In this document: positions 13,833 through 22,263 of the stretch, piece after piece | Layout of the letters: each line of letters begins with the position of its first letter | Numbering within the stretch: position 1 is the stretch's first letter | From: Bacillota bacterium | Lineage (GTDB): Bacteria > Bacillota > Clostridia > Christensenellales > Aristaeellaceae | DNA length: 22,610 nt | Reading direction: 5' to 3' | Assembly (NCBI GenBank): GCA_023415715.1 | Contig: JAEZJP010000313.1 | Coordinates: forward strand, 1 to 22,610 | Program-made: the position numbers and the translations under genes | Notes under the pieces: model-generated | What the model was told of the DNA's origin: nothing | Database searches by the model: none | What the model saw: only the letters and a program-made list of their open reading frames with translations

Positions 13833-14435
13833 AGATGACCTCCAACATTAGTAATATAAATAAATTAACATTTCTAACAAGCTAAATCAACATCCATTTT
13901 GACATCGATGCAAACAATACATGCGTAGCAACATAGGAGGACGCGGTTAACCTGAATTTATCATAATGAAGTCCATAAGATGCAAATGATCACCCGGATT
14001 CGCTTGACCAAATATACTTGTGATGCTAGACTTTGATAATAACGTGCAAGCGCAAACAGCTATACGGCAGGTAAGTCGACGTTTTTGTACATCCTGGTAG
14101 TCAATGACAACAGGCTTAAACGAAAGAGTATTTATTTCCCAATCGATTAGTTAAGCCTTGGGCTTAGGTTTGCGGGCTAAGCAGCCAATGGGCAGCTCGG
14201 GCCTACATTGAGCTTTTCGCATGAGAATCAACGTACTGACCTTAACGTTCTCGATTAGCTGAATCTTTCCCATTCTTTGGATGATAAAAACAGTGCTTGC
14301 GACAAGGCCGTTTTTTCCACACGCTGTACTTCATGGCAATGGTGTTAAGCAGCGCGCCGATTCTTGTTCTCTGTTCACATTTGAGCAAATTCGCCGTCCA
14401 GGGCATGACCATGGGCGCAGTATAGGGGTAGAATC
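13833..14435. other. 603-base stretch without a convincing gene
   Basis: After the AT-rich peptidase start, composition climbs gradually toward the fucosidase gene. I see no intact gene. It holds an inverted pair AGGCTTAA (14112-14119) / TTAAGCCT (14151-14158), an overlapping TAAGCC-TTG-GGCTTA (14152-14166) and a small GGCT-AAGC-AGCC hairpin (14175-14186). A minus-strand open frame of 56 codons at 14242-14412 has no ribosome binding site. The most likely reading is a scar of past insertion or gene decay; no transposase, integrase or clear target repeats are visible. No convincing promoter for the fucosidase was found either. Confidence 0.6.
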
Positions 14436-16655
14436 ATGAAATTATGGTATGAAAAGCCGGCTGAGAACTGGAACGAAGCGCTGCCGCTTGGAAGCGGGCG
14501 GCTGGGCGCGATGGTGTTTGGCGATCCCGCAAGGGAACACCTTCAGCTGAATGAGAGCAGCATGTGGTACGGAGCGCCGGTGAACCGGCTGAACCCGGAT
14601 GCGCTGCCCAATCTGCCAAAAGTGCGGGAGTTGATATTTTCGGGTAAAATCAACGAGGCGGAGCGCTTGCTCAAGCGCGCGTTTTCAGGCATGCCGCAGA
14701 GTATGCAGCCCTATCAAACGTTGGGCGATATGGAATTTTGCGTGCACTTTGAAGGAAAGCCCGAGCAATATAGGCGAACTCTTGATCTGGAGACCGCCGT
14801 GCACGGCCTGAAATTTGCGGTAAGTGGCGTATTGTATGAGCGCGAGGTGTTCGCCAGTGCCTCGGACGACGTAATAGCGATACATTTTACCGCCGACCAG
14901 CCCGGCATGCTCCATTTCGATGTGATTCTGACGCGCCAGCGCATGTACAACCGCTCGTGGGCGATGGATGAGCGTACCATTGCCATCAGCGGCGATCTGG
15001 GAAAAGGCGGGCAGGATTTTTGCCTGTCGCTGCGCGCCGCATGTGAGGGCGGAAGGGTGTACACGCAGGGCGAGCACCTGGTGGTGGAAGGCGCAAGCAC
15101 TGCCATGCTGATTTTTACCGCCAACACTACCCACCGGTTCAATGATCCCGCTAAGGCTAATCTTGAGATAGTGGGCAGGGCGGAATCATTGGGCTGGGAG
15201 GCACTCAAGCTTCGCCATATGGAGGAATACCGCTCCTACTTTACGCGCGTTAGGTTGGATCTGCGCGCCGATCCTGCGCTGGAGATGCTGTCCACTGACC
15301 GCCGCCTCGCCCGGTTGCGCGAAGGGCAGGAGGACGCAGGGCTGATGCAGGCGTATTTCGACTATGGGCGCTATCTTCTGATCGCGTGTTCACGCCCCGG
15401 CGGCATGGTGCCCACGCTGCAGGGCATGTGGAACAAGGACATCCAACCGCCATGGGAAAGCAAGTACACCATCAACATCAACACTGAGATGAACTATTGG
15501 ATGGCGGAGAGCGCCAATCTATCCGAGTGCCACCTGCCGCTGGTAGAATTGGTGAAGGGCATGATCGAAAACGGGCGCCGGGCTGCGCGGGAGATGTACG
15601 GATGCAAGGGATTCATGTGCCATCATAATACTAACTTCTGGCACGATACCGCGCCGCAGGATCTGTACATTCCGGCTACCTACTGGGTGCTTGGTGCGGC
15701 GTTCCTCTGCCTTGACTTGTGGGAGCATTACGACTATACCCGCGACACAAACTACCTGGCCGAAGTGTATCCAGTGATGCGTGAGGCTGCCGAATTCTTT
15801 GAGGATTTTCTGGTGGAGCACGGCGGATATCTTGTTACCAATCCGTCTGTCTCGCCCGAAAACACCTATATTCTGCCTGACGGAACCACCGGCTGCGTGT
15901 GCTATGCGCCCGCGATGGACAACCAGGTCCTGCGTGAGTTATTTCATGACTGCATTGAGGCCGTTAAGGTACTGGGCATCGATCATGAATTTGAGCAAAA
16001 GCTAAAGGCCATGTGTGCCCGTCTCCGGCCCGATGGGATCGGCAGACACGGACAGTTATTGGAATGGGCCGAGGACTATGATGAGCTTGAGCCTGGCCAC
16101 CGCCATGTCAGCCACCTGTTCGCGCTGTATCCGGCATGGCAGTTAAGCGTAGACGGCACCCCTGAATTGGCCGAAGCGGCGCGGGTAACGTTGTCCCGCC
16201 GGCTGAGTATGGGCGGCGGCCACACTGGATGGAGCCGCGCTTGGATCATCAACTTGTACGCGCGGCTATGGGACGGTGAAGCGGCGTATCATCACCTCAT
16301 GAAGTTACTAACCAACTCCACGCTTAACAACATGCTGGACAACCACCCGCCGTTTCAAATCGACGGCAACTACGGCGGCGCGGCCGGCATGGTGGAGATG
16401 CTGCTGCAGAGCAGCCCGGAGCGCACGCTGCTCCTGCCTGCGCTGCCCAAGGCGTGGCCAAACGGCAGCGTAAGCGGGCTCAAGATGCGCGGAAACGTGA
16501 CCGTCGATATGAACTGGAGTGATGGAAAACTGACCCGCGCGGCTTTTACGCCCGCCTTTGATTGTGTGCATGCCATCGGTTATAATGGCCGGACGCGCAG
16601 CGTCCCGATGAAAGCAGGCCTGCCCTGCACGATGGAACTGGAGGACTGGGCGTAG
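14436..16655 (+). CDS. GH95 alpha-L-fucosidase-like glycoside hydrolase
   Basis: A 739-residue enzyme with no signal peptide, so it acts in the cytoplasm on imported oligosaccharides. The N-terminal beta-sandwich begins with the family opening WNEALPLGSGRLGAMVFG and LNESSMWYG. The (alpha/alpha)6 barrel contains the inverting-mechanism residues in their GH95 contexts: asparagine 353 in NTEMNYWMAE, the general acid Glu475 in NPSVSPENTY, and Asp643 in FQIDGNYGG. GH95 enzymes release alpha-1,2-linked L-fucose, and some act on alpha-L-galactose; the sequence alone does not separate these. ATG 14436 follows AGGGG by seven bases. It converges with the histidine kinase gene at 16725 and faces no co-oriented neighbour, though the adjacent YesMN and LplB/YtcP modules suggest one glycan locus. 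Confidence 0.94.
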   Translation: MKLWYEKPAENWNEALPLGSGRLGAMVFGDPAREHLQLNESSMWYGAPVNRLNPDALPNLPKVRELIFSGKINEAERLLKRAFSGMPQSMQPYQTLGDMEFCVHFEGKPEQYRRTLDLETAVHGLKFAVSGVLYEREVFASASDDVIAIHFTADQPGMLHFDVILTRQRMYNRSWAMDERTIAISGDLGKGGQDFCLSLRAACEGGRVYTQGEHLVVEGASTAMLIFTANTTHRFNDPAKANLEIVGRAESLGWEALKLRHMEEYRSYFTRVRLDLRADPALEMLSTDRRLARLREGQEDAGLMQAYFDYGRYLLIACSRPGGMVPTLQGMWNKDIQPPWESKYTININTEMNYWMAESANLSECHLPLVELVKGMIENGRRAAREMYGCKGFMCHHNTNFWHDTAPQDLYIPATYWVLGAAFLCLDLWEHYDYTRDTNYLAEVYPVMREAAEFFEDFLVEHGGYLVTNPSVSPENTYILPDGTTGCVCYAPAMDNQVLRELFHDCIEAVKVLGIDHEFEQKLKAMCARLRPDGIGRHGQLLEWAEDYDELEPGHRHVSHLFALYPAWQLSVDGTPELAEAARVTLSRRLSMGGGHTGWSRAWIINLYARLWDGEAAYHHLMKLLTNSTLNNMLDNHPPFQIDGNYGGAAGMVEMLLQSSPERTLLLPALPKAWPNGSVSGLKMRGNVTVDMNWSDGKLTRAAFTPAFDCVHAIGYNGRTRSVPMKAGLPCTMELEDWA

Positions 16656-16724
16656 CAGTTTCTTCGGGAGACGTTCCGGAGGACCGTGCAGAAGAACCGA
16701 ATTTCTCTGTCAATAGGCGAATCA

Positions 16725-18500
16725 TTAAGAAACAAAGGTAACCTTTTCAGAATCATTCTGTGTATCGGGCACCCGTATGCGTACATGGGTGCCTTTTCCA
16801 ACATCGGATGAAATGGTCATGTTACAGTTTTCGCCGTACAACAGGCGGAGCCGGTCATATACGTTGACGATGCCATAACCTGAGGTACGCCCTTTGTCCA
16901 TCAGCGTATCCAGCTTTTCTGGCGGTATGCCCACGCCGTTATCCGTGATCTCAAAAATGATCCCGTTCGTATCATGGAATACCCGGATGGATACCTGGAG
17001 CGGTTCTTTCCCGGGCCTTAAGGCATGGTCCACAATGTTTTCTATGAAGGGCTGAAGGATAAGTTTGGGTATGATATGGCCCCCAAGCGATTCATCGACA
17101 TCCCAATGGATTACAAGCCGGTCACGGAAGCGCATGTTTTGCAGCGCTATATAATGGCGGGTAATGCTGATTTCTTCCTCTATGGTGATCATTTCCCGTC
17201 CCTGGTTCAGGGAGGTTTTATAAAACTGGGACAGATGATTCAAAAAACGGCTCACCTGCTCGTCGCCGCTGCGCAGTGCCAGGGCGGATATGCCCGACAG
17301 CGTATTGTATAAAAAGTGGGGGTTGATCTGGCTTTGCAATAGAGACAGTTGGGCGTACTTGCGTTCAACTTCCTCCTTGAGGGCGATATGGATGGCTTCA
17401 TCCAGCTTCGTGGCCATTGTGTTCATGGCATGGGAAAGCCTTGCCAGTTCATCGTTTCCTGCAACAGTGATAGGACAACTGAGATCATTTCCCTCGATGC
17501 GGGCTACCTGGTGGTTCAGTACCTTCAGGCGCGAAGAAAAGTAGCCGGATATCGCATAAACAAGCGCCAACGATAACAAAAGGCAGACAGCAGCGATCAC
17601 GGCGATCTTTGCTGAGGCAGCGGCAACCTCCCCGGTGATGCCGCTCAGGGGAATGACCATCACGGTATGCCATCCGTTTTGCAGGGGGCTCATGACCACC
17701 ATATGGTTTTTGCCACCCAGTTTCATGATCATCTGGCTGCCAGTATTGTCTGTTCCGATTCCCTCCAATAGGGAGGAGATGTTTTCACCGATTAGGCTTT
17801 TGTCTTTGGCGGAGAGGATGATGTTGTCTTTGCTCACGACATACATGCGGCTTTCGCTGTTCTCATACTGGATCTGTTCGTAAAGCGCAGATTCCAGCAC
17901 ATCTATCACCAGATAGGCATAGGCATAGCTGTGGTTGTTATAATTCATCTTGCGCCCCATGGACCAAATGCGTTCCCCGTTTTTGTCGTACCTCGGCCCG
18001 CTGAAAATCACGTTTCCATAGGAAGTCTTGTCCTGAAGAAGCCAGCTCACTTCTTCGCCCGCATCCATAAGCCGCAGTACAAACAACCCGTCGGAAGGCA
18101 GCGAGGGGTTGTCAATATACAAGGTGATGCCTGACAGACCTTCATTGGAAGCCATCAGACCGTACATCAGGCTGTTGATATACTCGTACGCCAGAACGAA
18201 ATCGTAATCTTTCACATAATTCTTGGTGAGATAGGATTTCAGATTGTTGTCGGTATACAGCATGGACGAAATCTGCTGATAGGAAGCAAGCTGCCCGTCG
18301 ATCTGGGAATTGATCTGGCGGCTGGTATGCACCATGCTTTCCCGGGTTTTATCCAGCAGGGCATTATAGGTTTGACGATAGGAATAGGTGGCGATGAGCA
18401 GGATGGGGATTGCACCGGCCACTATAAGCAGCAATGTCAGCTTGCCGGTCATGGATACGTTAATGAACCATGTCTTGAGGGAACGATACAGCTTTTTCAT
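16725..18500 (-). CDS. YesM-type sensor histidine kinase
   Basis: A 591-residue membrane kinase. TM1 (residues ~20-40) and TM2 (~297-320) enclose an extracellular sensor of about 255 residues, probably a double Cache fold. A HAMP-like linker follows (~321-373), then the His_kinase block with the phospho-acceptor His395 in QINPHFLYNTL. The ATPase domain has the N box PFIENIVDHAL and the G box DNGVGIPPEK, ending in a GYGIVNVYDRL loop. ATG 18500 overlaps the response-regulator stop (TGA 18497-18499). Together they form a YesMN two-component system that typically senses extracellular sugars or their binding proteins and activates a nearby transporter, here the divergent LplB/YtcP-type pair. Confidence 0.94.
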   Translation of the reverse strand: MKKLYRSLKTWFINVSMTGKLTLLLIVAGAIPILLIATYSYRQTYNALLDKTRESMVHTSRQINSQIDGQLASYQQISSMLYTDNNLKSYLTKNYVKDYDFVLAYEYINSLMYGLMASNEGLSGITLYIDNPSLPSDGLFVLRLMDAGEEVSWLLQDKTSYGNVIFSGPRYDKNGERIWSMGRKMNYNNHSYAYAYLVIDVLESALYEQIQYENSESRMYVVSKDNIILSAKDKSLIGENISSLLEGIGTDNTGSQMIMKLGGKNHMVVMSPLQNGWHTVMVIPLSGITGEVAAASAKIAVIAAVCLLLSLALVYAISGYFSSRLKVLNHQVARIEGNDLSCPITVAGNDELARLSHAMNTMATKLDEAIHIALKEEVERKYAQLSLLQSQINPHFLYNTLSGISALALRSGDEQVSRFLNHLSQFYKTSLNQGREMITIEEEISITRHYIALQNMRFRDRLVIHWDVDESLGGHIIPKLILQPFIENIVDHALRPGKEPLQVSIRVFHDTNGIIFEITDNGVGIPPEKLDTLMDKGRTSGYGIVNVYDRLRLLYGENCNMTISSDVGKGTHVRIRVPDTQNDSEKVTFVS

Positions 18501-20050
18501 GGCGATACCCTGCCGCGGTATTGCATAGGAGTTATGCCAAAGCGTTTGATAAACTGATTGCAAAAATAGGAAGGATTGGTGTAGCCCACCTTTTCGGAAA
18601 TCTGGCGTATTTTCAGCGGTGTGCCCTGCAGCATTGCCGCAGCCTTTTCCATGCGGACCTCCGTTATTTCTTCCAGCACCGTATGGCCTGTGACCTGATT
18701 GAACACAAACCTTATATAATTGGGTGAATAGTTCAGCGTTCCGGCCAGATGATCGATGGTGAAAGGCTTATGATAATTGGCCTCGATATATTGGCGGATA
18801 TCCCGCACCATATTTTCACGGCTGTCCCAGGCGCCGGGCGACAATAAGGACATTATGCGGAATAGATGTGTTTCCACCATATGATGCAATAGGGGGATGC
18901 TTTCCACATCCAGAAGCCGTTGGAAAAACGCGACTTTTTTCTCACTGCTCAGTTCATGCCGCCGCGCGGAGATGCCCAATTGCGCATACATTGTATCCAG
19001 CACTTCAACGGCCTGGATGTGTATGTTCCCGCATTTGCGGCGGCCGAAAAATGTATTGAGCCAGCTTTTTACATAATCCATATCGTTGGCCAGCAATGCT
19101 TTGGCCAGTTCGCCGGCGTCCGGCAGGGAATCATCCGGCTGCACGGGATTTTCGCTCAGATGCTTCAGCTCGCCGGCGGTTTTAAACTGGCCGCTGCCAC
19201 TTAATAGCACCAGATCATGGCGGAGCAATAGCAGGGATGCATATCTTGCCTTTAGATCGTGGGCGGGGACGGGGGCGTCGTCATAAACCACAGTTATAAA
19301 TTCCTGCGCTTCGTTTTTCTCGTTTTTCCATAATGCCAAATCCTGGGACGGATTGGCGGAAGAGATGAGGAAATACACGTTGGACTTTATTTCCAGAAAC
19401 ATGCATGGGAGAAGGGCTGCTATACTTTGTGCCTCGTGGCGCACATCGTTTGGCAAAAAGCCCAGGATATCCTGATTCTGATACAGGTACTTCGACTCGT
19501 CGATGGTGATAACCGCGGGCCAATAAAGCGGGTTTGCCGCATGGTTTTCAAAATATTCTGCGCACAAGGCGGTGATGCTGCCTGAGGATGGATCTTCCCT
19601 TGAAATATCCTGCGCCAAGATTTCCCGAACCTGCTCCGATATAGCCGCCTTTTCCATTGTGCGGCGGTCACGCTGCTCATCGCACCTGAGCTTAACTGTT
19701 TTCATCAGATTGGCAAATTCATTCAGGTCTACGGGCTTTAATACATAATCATCTGCGCCTACCTGTATGGCAGCCTTGACGTAATCAAATTGGCTGTATC
19801 CGCTTAAGAAAACCAACCGTATACCGGGATACATTTCACGGACCCTTGCGGAGAAAGCAATGCCGTCCATAAAAGGCATTTTCACATCGGTGACGATCAC
19901 ATCGGGATGTATATGCTCAAGCAGGGACAAGGCTTCCAGCCCGTCGGAGGCCGTGGCGGACACGATAAAGCCTATCTCCTGCCAGGGAACATGCTTTTCC
20001 AGCATTTCCAGCTCAAGATATTCGTCATCCACCAACATCACACGGTACAA
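18497..20050 (-). CDS. YesN-type response regulator with AraC DNA-binding domain
   Basis: A 517-residue cytoplasmic regulator. The N-terminal receiver domain has the acidic pair D8-D9, phospho-acceptor Asp55 in VIVTDVKMPFMDG, Ser83 in FLSGYSQFDY and Lys105 in DYVLKPVD. A long middle region of unknown fold follows. The C-terminal ~100 residues are an AraC double helix-turn-helix (TIDHLAGTLNYSPNYIRFVF; then VGYTNPSYFCNQFIKRFGIT). I chose a TTG start at 20050 because AGGAG lies seven bases before it and the protein would then open MYRVMLVDDE, the usual form; an upstream in-frame TTG at 20089 has no such site. It is transcribed first with the kinase from a strong promoter, divergent from the transporter it probably activates. 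Confidence 0.93.
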   Translation of the reverse strand: MYRVMLVDDEYLELEMLEKHVPWQEIGFIVSATASDGLEALSLLEHIHPDVIVTDVKMPFMDGIAFSARVREMYPGIRLVFLSGYSQFDYVKAAIQVGADDYVLKPVDLNEFANLMKTVKLRCDEQRDRRTMEKAAISEQVREILAQDISREDPSSGSITALCAEYFENHAANPLYWPAVITIDESKYLYQNQDILGFLPNDVRHEAQSIAALLPCMFLEIKSNVYFLISSANPSQDLALWKNEKNEAQEFITVVYDDAPVPAHDLKARYASLLLLRHDLVLLSGSGQFKTAGELKHLSENPVQPDDSLPDAGELAKALLANDMDYVKSWLNTFFGRRKCGNIHIQAVEVLDTMYAQLGISARRHELSSEKKVAFFQRLLDVESIPLLHHMVETHLFRIMSLLSPGAWDSRENMVRDIRQYIEANYHKPFTIDHLAGTLNYSPNYIRFVFNQVTGHTVLEEITEVRMEKAAAMLQGTPLKIRQISEKVGYTNPSYFCNQFIKRFGITPMQYRGRVSP

Positions 20051-20195
20051 ACACTCATCTCCTGTCGCGGGTTTTATATCAGTGAGCAACCGTCCACTTG
20101 CCTTTGCGGAATGCGAGAGGTATGGAAATACAAACCGTATGGCAAGCCGTAAATCATGCTTAAAGCAAATGGGTTCATCCCGATCCTGTAGGCTG

Positions 20196-20225
20196 ATTAT
20201 AGGCTTTATAAAGTTGCCTTGTCAA
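20196..20225 (-). promoter_or_regulatory. Promoter of the YesMN operon
   Basis: On the minus strand TTGACA, an 18-base spacer and TATAAT are both perfect hexamers. Predicted start near 20189 gives a leader of about 139 bases before the TTG start codon. Confidence 0.75.
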
Positions 20226-20250
20226 GAAAGCGGCCTGCGGAAAACATCAT

Positions 20251-20291
20251 CGTTAAATTGAGGTATGAATCGTTAAAACCCGTTATTGAGG
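20251..20291 (+). promoter_or_regulatory. CGTTA repeat array, candidate response-regulator site
   Basis: CGTTA occurs at 20251, 20271 and 20281, spaced 20 and 10 bases, about two turns and one turn of DNA. The first and third copies extend to CGTTAaATTGAGG and CGTTA-TTGAGG, the latter forming the -35 of the transporter promoter. AraC-family proteins bind direct repeats with this spacing, so this is a strong candidate for the YesN-type site. Confidence 0.6.
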
Positions 20292-20314
20292 AAATACGCA
20301 GTTATTGTTATCCT
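20286..20314 (+). promoter_or_regulatory. Promoter of the LplB/YtcP-type transporter operon
   Basis: TTGAGG (20286-20291), 17 bases and TGT-TATCCT (extended -10, 20306-20314). Predicted start near 20321 is only about five bases before the first ATG at 20326, which questions that start codon. Confidence 0.5.
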
Positions 20315-20325
20315 AATTACAGCAG

Positions 20326-21309
20326 ATGAAATCAATAAGTAACGGTGCGTGGGCACGAAAAAAAGAAGTTTCGGGTGATGATGTGAAGAAGCGGCATGGT
20401 ATGTTGGTATGGGAACATCGCTATATCTACCTGATGATACTGCCCAGCTTTATCTTCGTGCTGATGTTCAATTACGGCCCCATGGCCGGCCTGTACATGG
20501 CTTTTGTGGACTTTCAGCCGAAGATGGGGAATTTCTGGGGTACATTGTTTGGCAGCAAGTTTGTGGAATTTCAATGGTTCCGCTACTTCTTTTCGGGGCA
20601 GGATTTTGTGCGCGTGTTGCGCAATACCATGGTTTCCAGTGCTCTGACGCTGCTGTTTGGCTTTTCGGTACCCATACTGATCGCCATCTTTCTCAACGAG
20701 TGCAGGTGCAGGCCGTTTAAACGGACGGTGCAGACATTTTCCTACCTGCCCTACTTTGTGTCGTGGGTTATCGCGTCCAATATCATTGTCACACTTTTGT
20801 CCTCTTCCGGTGCGGTCAATCAGCTGCTGATAAGGCTGGGGCTTGCAAAGGATAGCATCCTGTTCCTGCAGGATGGCAGATACTTCTGGTGGATCATCGC
20901 GCTTTCAAATACATGGAAGGATATGGGCTACAATTCCATTATGTACCTTGCTGCCATAGCCGCCATCAATCCGGAGCTGTTTGAAGCGGCCCAGGCGGAC
21001 GGGGCGGGCAGGCTGAGGCAGATATGGCATGTGCTGCTGCCCGGTATCCGGCCTACCATTGTGATATTGCTGATCCTGACCATCGGGAACCTTCTCAATA
21101 CCGGCTTCGACCAGTATTTTCTGCTGGGCAACAGCCTGACACGGGATTTTTCGGATGTGATTGATACATATTCATACCGCTACGGATTGCAAAATGGGAT
21201 GTTCTCTTATGCCACAGCGGTAGGAATGTTCAAATCCGTGGTTGCCTTTATCCTGGTCATTACCGTCAACACAGTGTCTAAAAAGCTGGAAGGCAGCCAT
21301 TTGTTTTGA
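20326..21309 (+). CDS. lplB: LplB-type sugar ABC permease
   Basis: A 327-residue membrane subunit of the oligosaccharide importer class typified by Bacillus LplB and YtcP partners. TM1 spans about 33-55 with the family marker MFNYGPMAGLYMAF. The EAA loop is at 220-239 (EAAQADGAGRLRQIWHVLLP). The C-terminus carries TGFDQYFLLGNSLTRD and YRYGLQNGMFSYATAVG, both typical of this class. The start is uncertain: ATG 20326 lacks a ribosome binding site and sits almost at the predicted transcription start; GTG 20383 (preceded by GGGTGATGAT) or ATG 20401 are plausible shorter starts. It is divergent from the YesMN genes and 16 bases ahead of its partner permease. No binding protein or ATPase is in the window. 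Confidence 0.9.
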   Translation: MKSISNGAWARKKEVSGDDVKKRHGMLVWEHRYIYLMILPSFIFVLMFNYGPMAGLYMAFVDFQPKMGNFWGTLFGSKFVEFQWFRYFFSGQDFVRVLRNTMVSSALTLLFGFSVPILIAIFLNECRCRPFKRTVQTFSYLPYFVSWVIASNIIVTLLSSSGAVNQLLIRLGLAKDSILFLQDGRYFWWIIALSNTWKDMGYNSIMYLAAIAAINPELFEAAQADGAGRLRQIWHVLLPGIRPTIVILLILTIGNLLNTGFDQYFLLGNSLTRDFSDVIDTYSYRYGLQNGMFSYATAVGMFKSVVAFILVITVNTVSKKLEGSHLF

Positions 21310-21325
21310 TAAAGGGAGAGAGCAC

Positions 21326-22219
21326 ATGAAACTGCGCAGACGCCTGCCGGCTATTTCAGGAGGCTTGCTCGTTTACGGATCGCTGACCTGCCTGTTTATC
21401 GTTACCTTCTATCCGTTCTGGAACATACTGGTGCTGTCGCTCAACGACGCGGGGGATTCCATTCGCGGCGGACTGATGCTATGGCCGCGAGCGTTTACGC
21501 TGGACAGTTACCGGGCGGTGCTTGGCAATGAAGAGATTTTTTCGGCCGCCAGGCTGACCATCATCAGAACGCTGGTTGGCGTTCCCATGGCTGTAGCCAA
21601 TATATCACTGCTGGCGTACGGCTTGAGCAGGCGATCCCTGCCGGGGCGCAAGCCAATCACGTTTTTCTTCGTGTTTACCATGTACTTCAGCGGCGGCCTG
21701 ATCCCCAGCTATATGGTCATCAAGTCCCTGGGGCTGATCGACAAATTCTGGGTCTTCATTCTGCCCAATATGGTCAATATTTTCTGGATGCTGCTTGTGC
21801 GAACCTATATGGAGGATTTACCCAAGGAAATGGAGGAATCCGCCAAACTGGACGGCGCCAATGACCTTTTGATCCTTTTCAGAATCATCCTGCCCCTGTG
21901 CATACCGGTTCTGGCGACCATCACGTTGTTTTCCGCGGTGTCCCATTGGAACGCATGGTACGACTCCTATGTGTATACCTACAAGCCTGAACTGACCACG
22001 CTGTCCTCAGTGCTTGTGCGCATTCTCAACCAGTATCAGACGGGGGATATGCTATCCTCGGCCGCACAGCTTGCCAGCCAATCCAAGCGGGTACCCGTAT
22101 CCACCGAAAGCATCCGCATGACGGTGACCATGGTATCCACGCTGCCTATATTCCTTGTATATCCCCTGTTGCAAAAGTTCTTTTTGAAGGGCTTGCTGGT
22201 AGGCGCGATCAAAAGCTGA
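21326..22219 (+). CDS. ytcP: YtcP/LplC-type sugar ABC permease
   Basis: The 297-residue partner permease. TM1 is at ~14-38, the family signature FSGGLIPSYMVIKSLGLID is at 121-139, and the EAA loop at 170-190 (EESAKLDGANDLLILFRIIL). It ends in KKFFLKG-like FFLKGLLVGAIKS, the usual YtcP/LplC terminus. ATG 21326 follows AAAGGGAGAG and lies 16 bases after the lplB-type stop; the longer frame from 21242 overlaps the upstream gene and lacks support. The pair should form the channel of one importer for complex plant or host oligosaccharides, powered by a shared ATPase encoded elsewhere. The following GH4 gene suggests alpha-galactoside or related substrates. Confidence 0.92.
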   Translation: MKLRRRLPAISGGLLVYGSLTCLFIVTFYPFWNILVLSLNDAGDSIRGGLMLWPRAFTLDSYRAVLGNEEIFSAARLTIIRTLVGVPMAVANISLLAYGLSRRSLPGRKPITFFFVFTMYFSGGLIPSYMVIKSLGLIDKFWVFILPNMVNIFWMLLVRTYMEDLPKEMEESAKLDGANDLLILFRIILPLCIPVLATITLFSAVSHWNAWYDSYVYTYKPELTTLSSVLVRILNQYQTGDMLSSAAQLASQSKRVPVSTESIRMTVTMVSTLPIFLVYPLLQKFFLKGLLVGAIKS

Positions 22220-22263
22220 AACCTTTCAGGTTATTTCTAAACTTATAGACAGGAGAAAATATT

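Noticed and set aside
14242..14412. Minus-strand open frame of 56 codons in the gene-poor stretch
   Set aside because: No ribosome binding site and no recognised family, though the basic, cysteine-containing product could be a relic of a lost gene.
22220..22240. Small hairpin AACCT-TTC-AGGTT after the YtcP-type gene
   Set aside because: Five base pairs with no T-run; too weak to call a terminator inside the operon.
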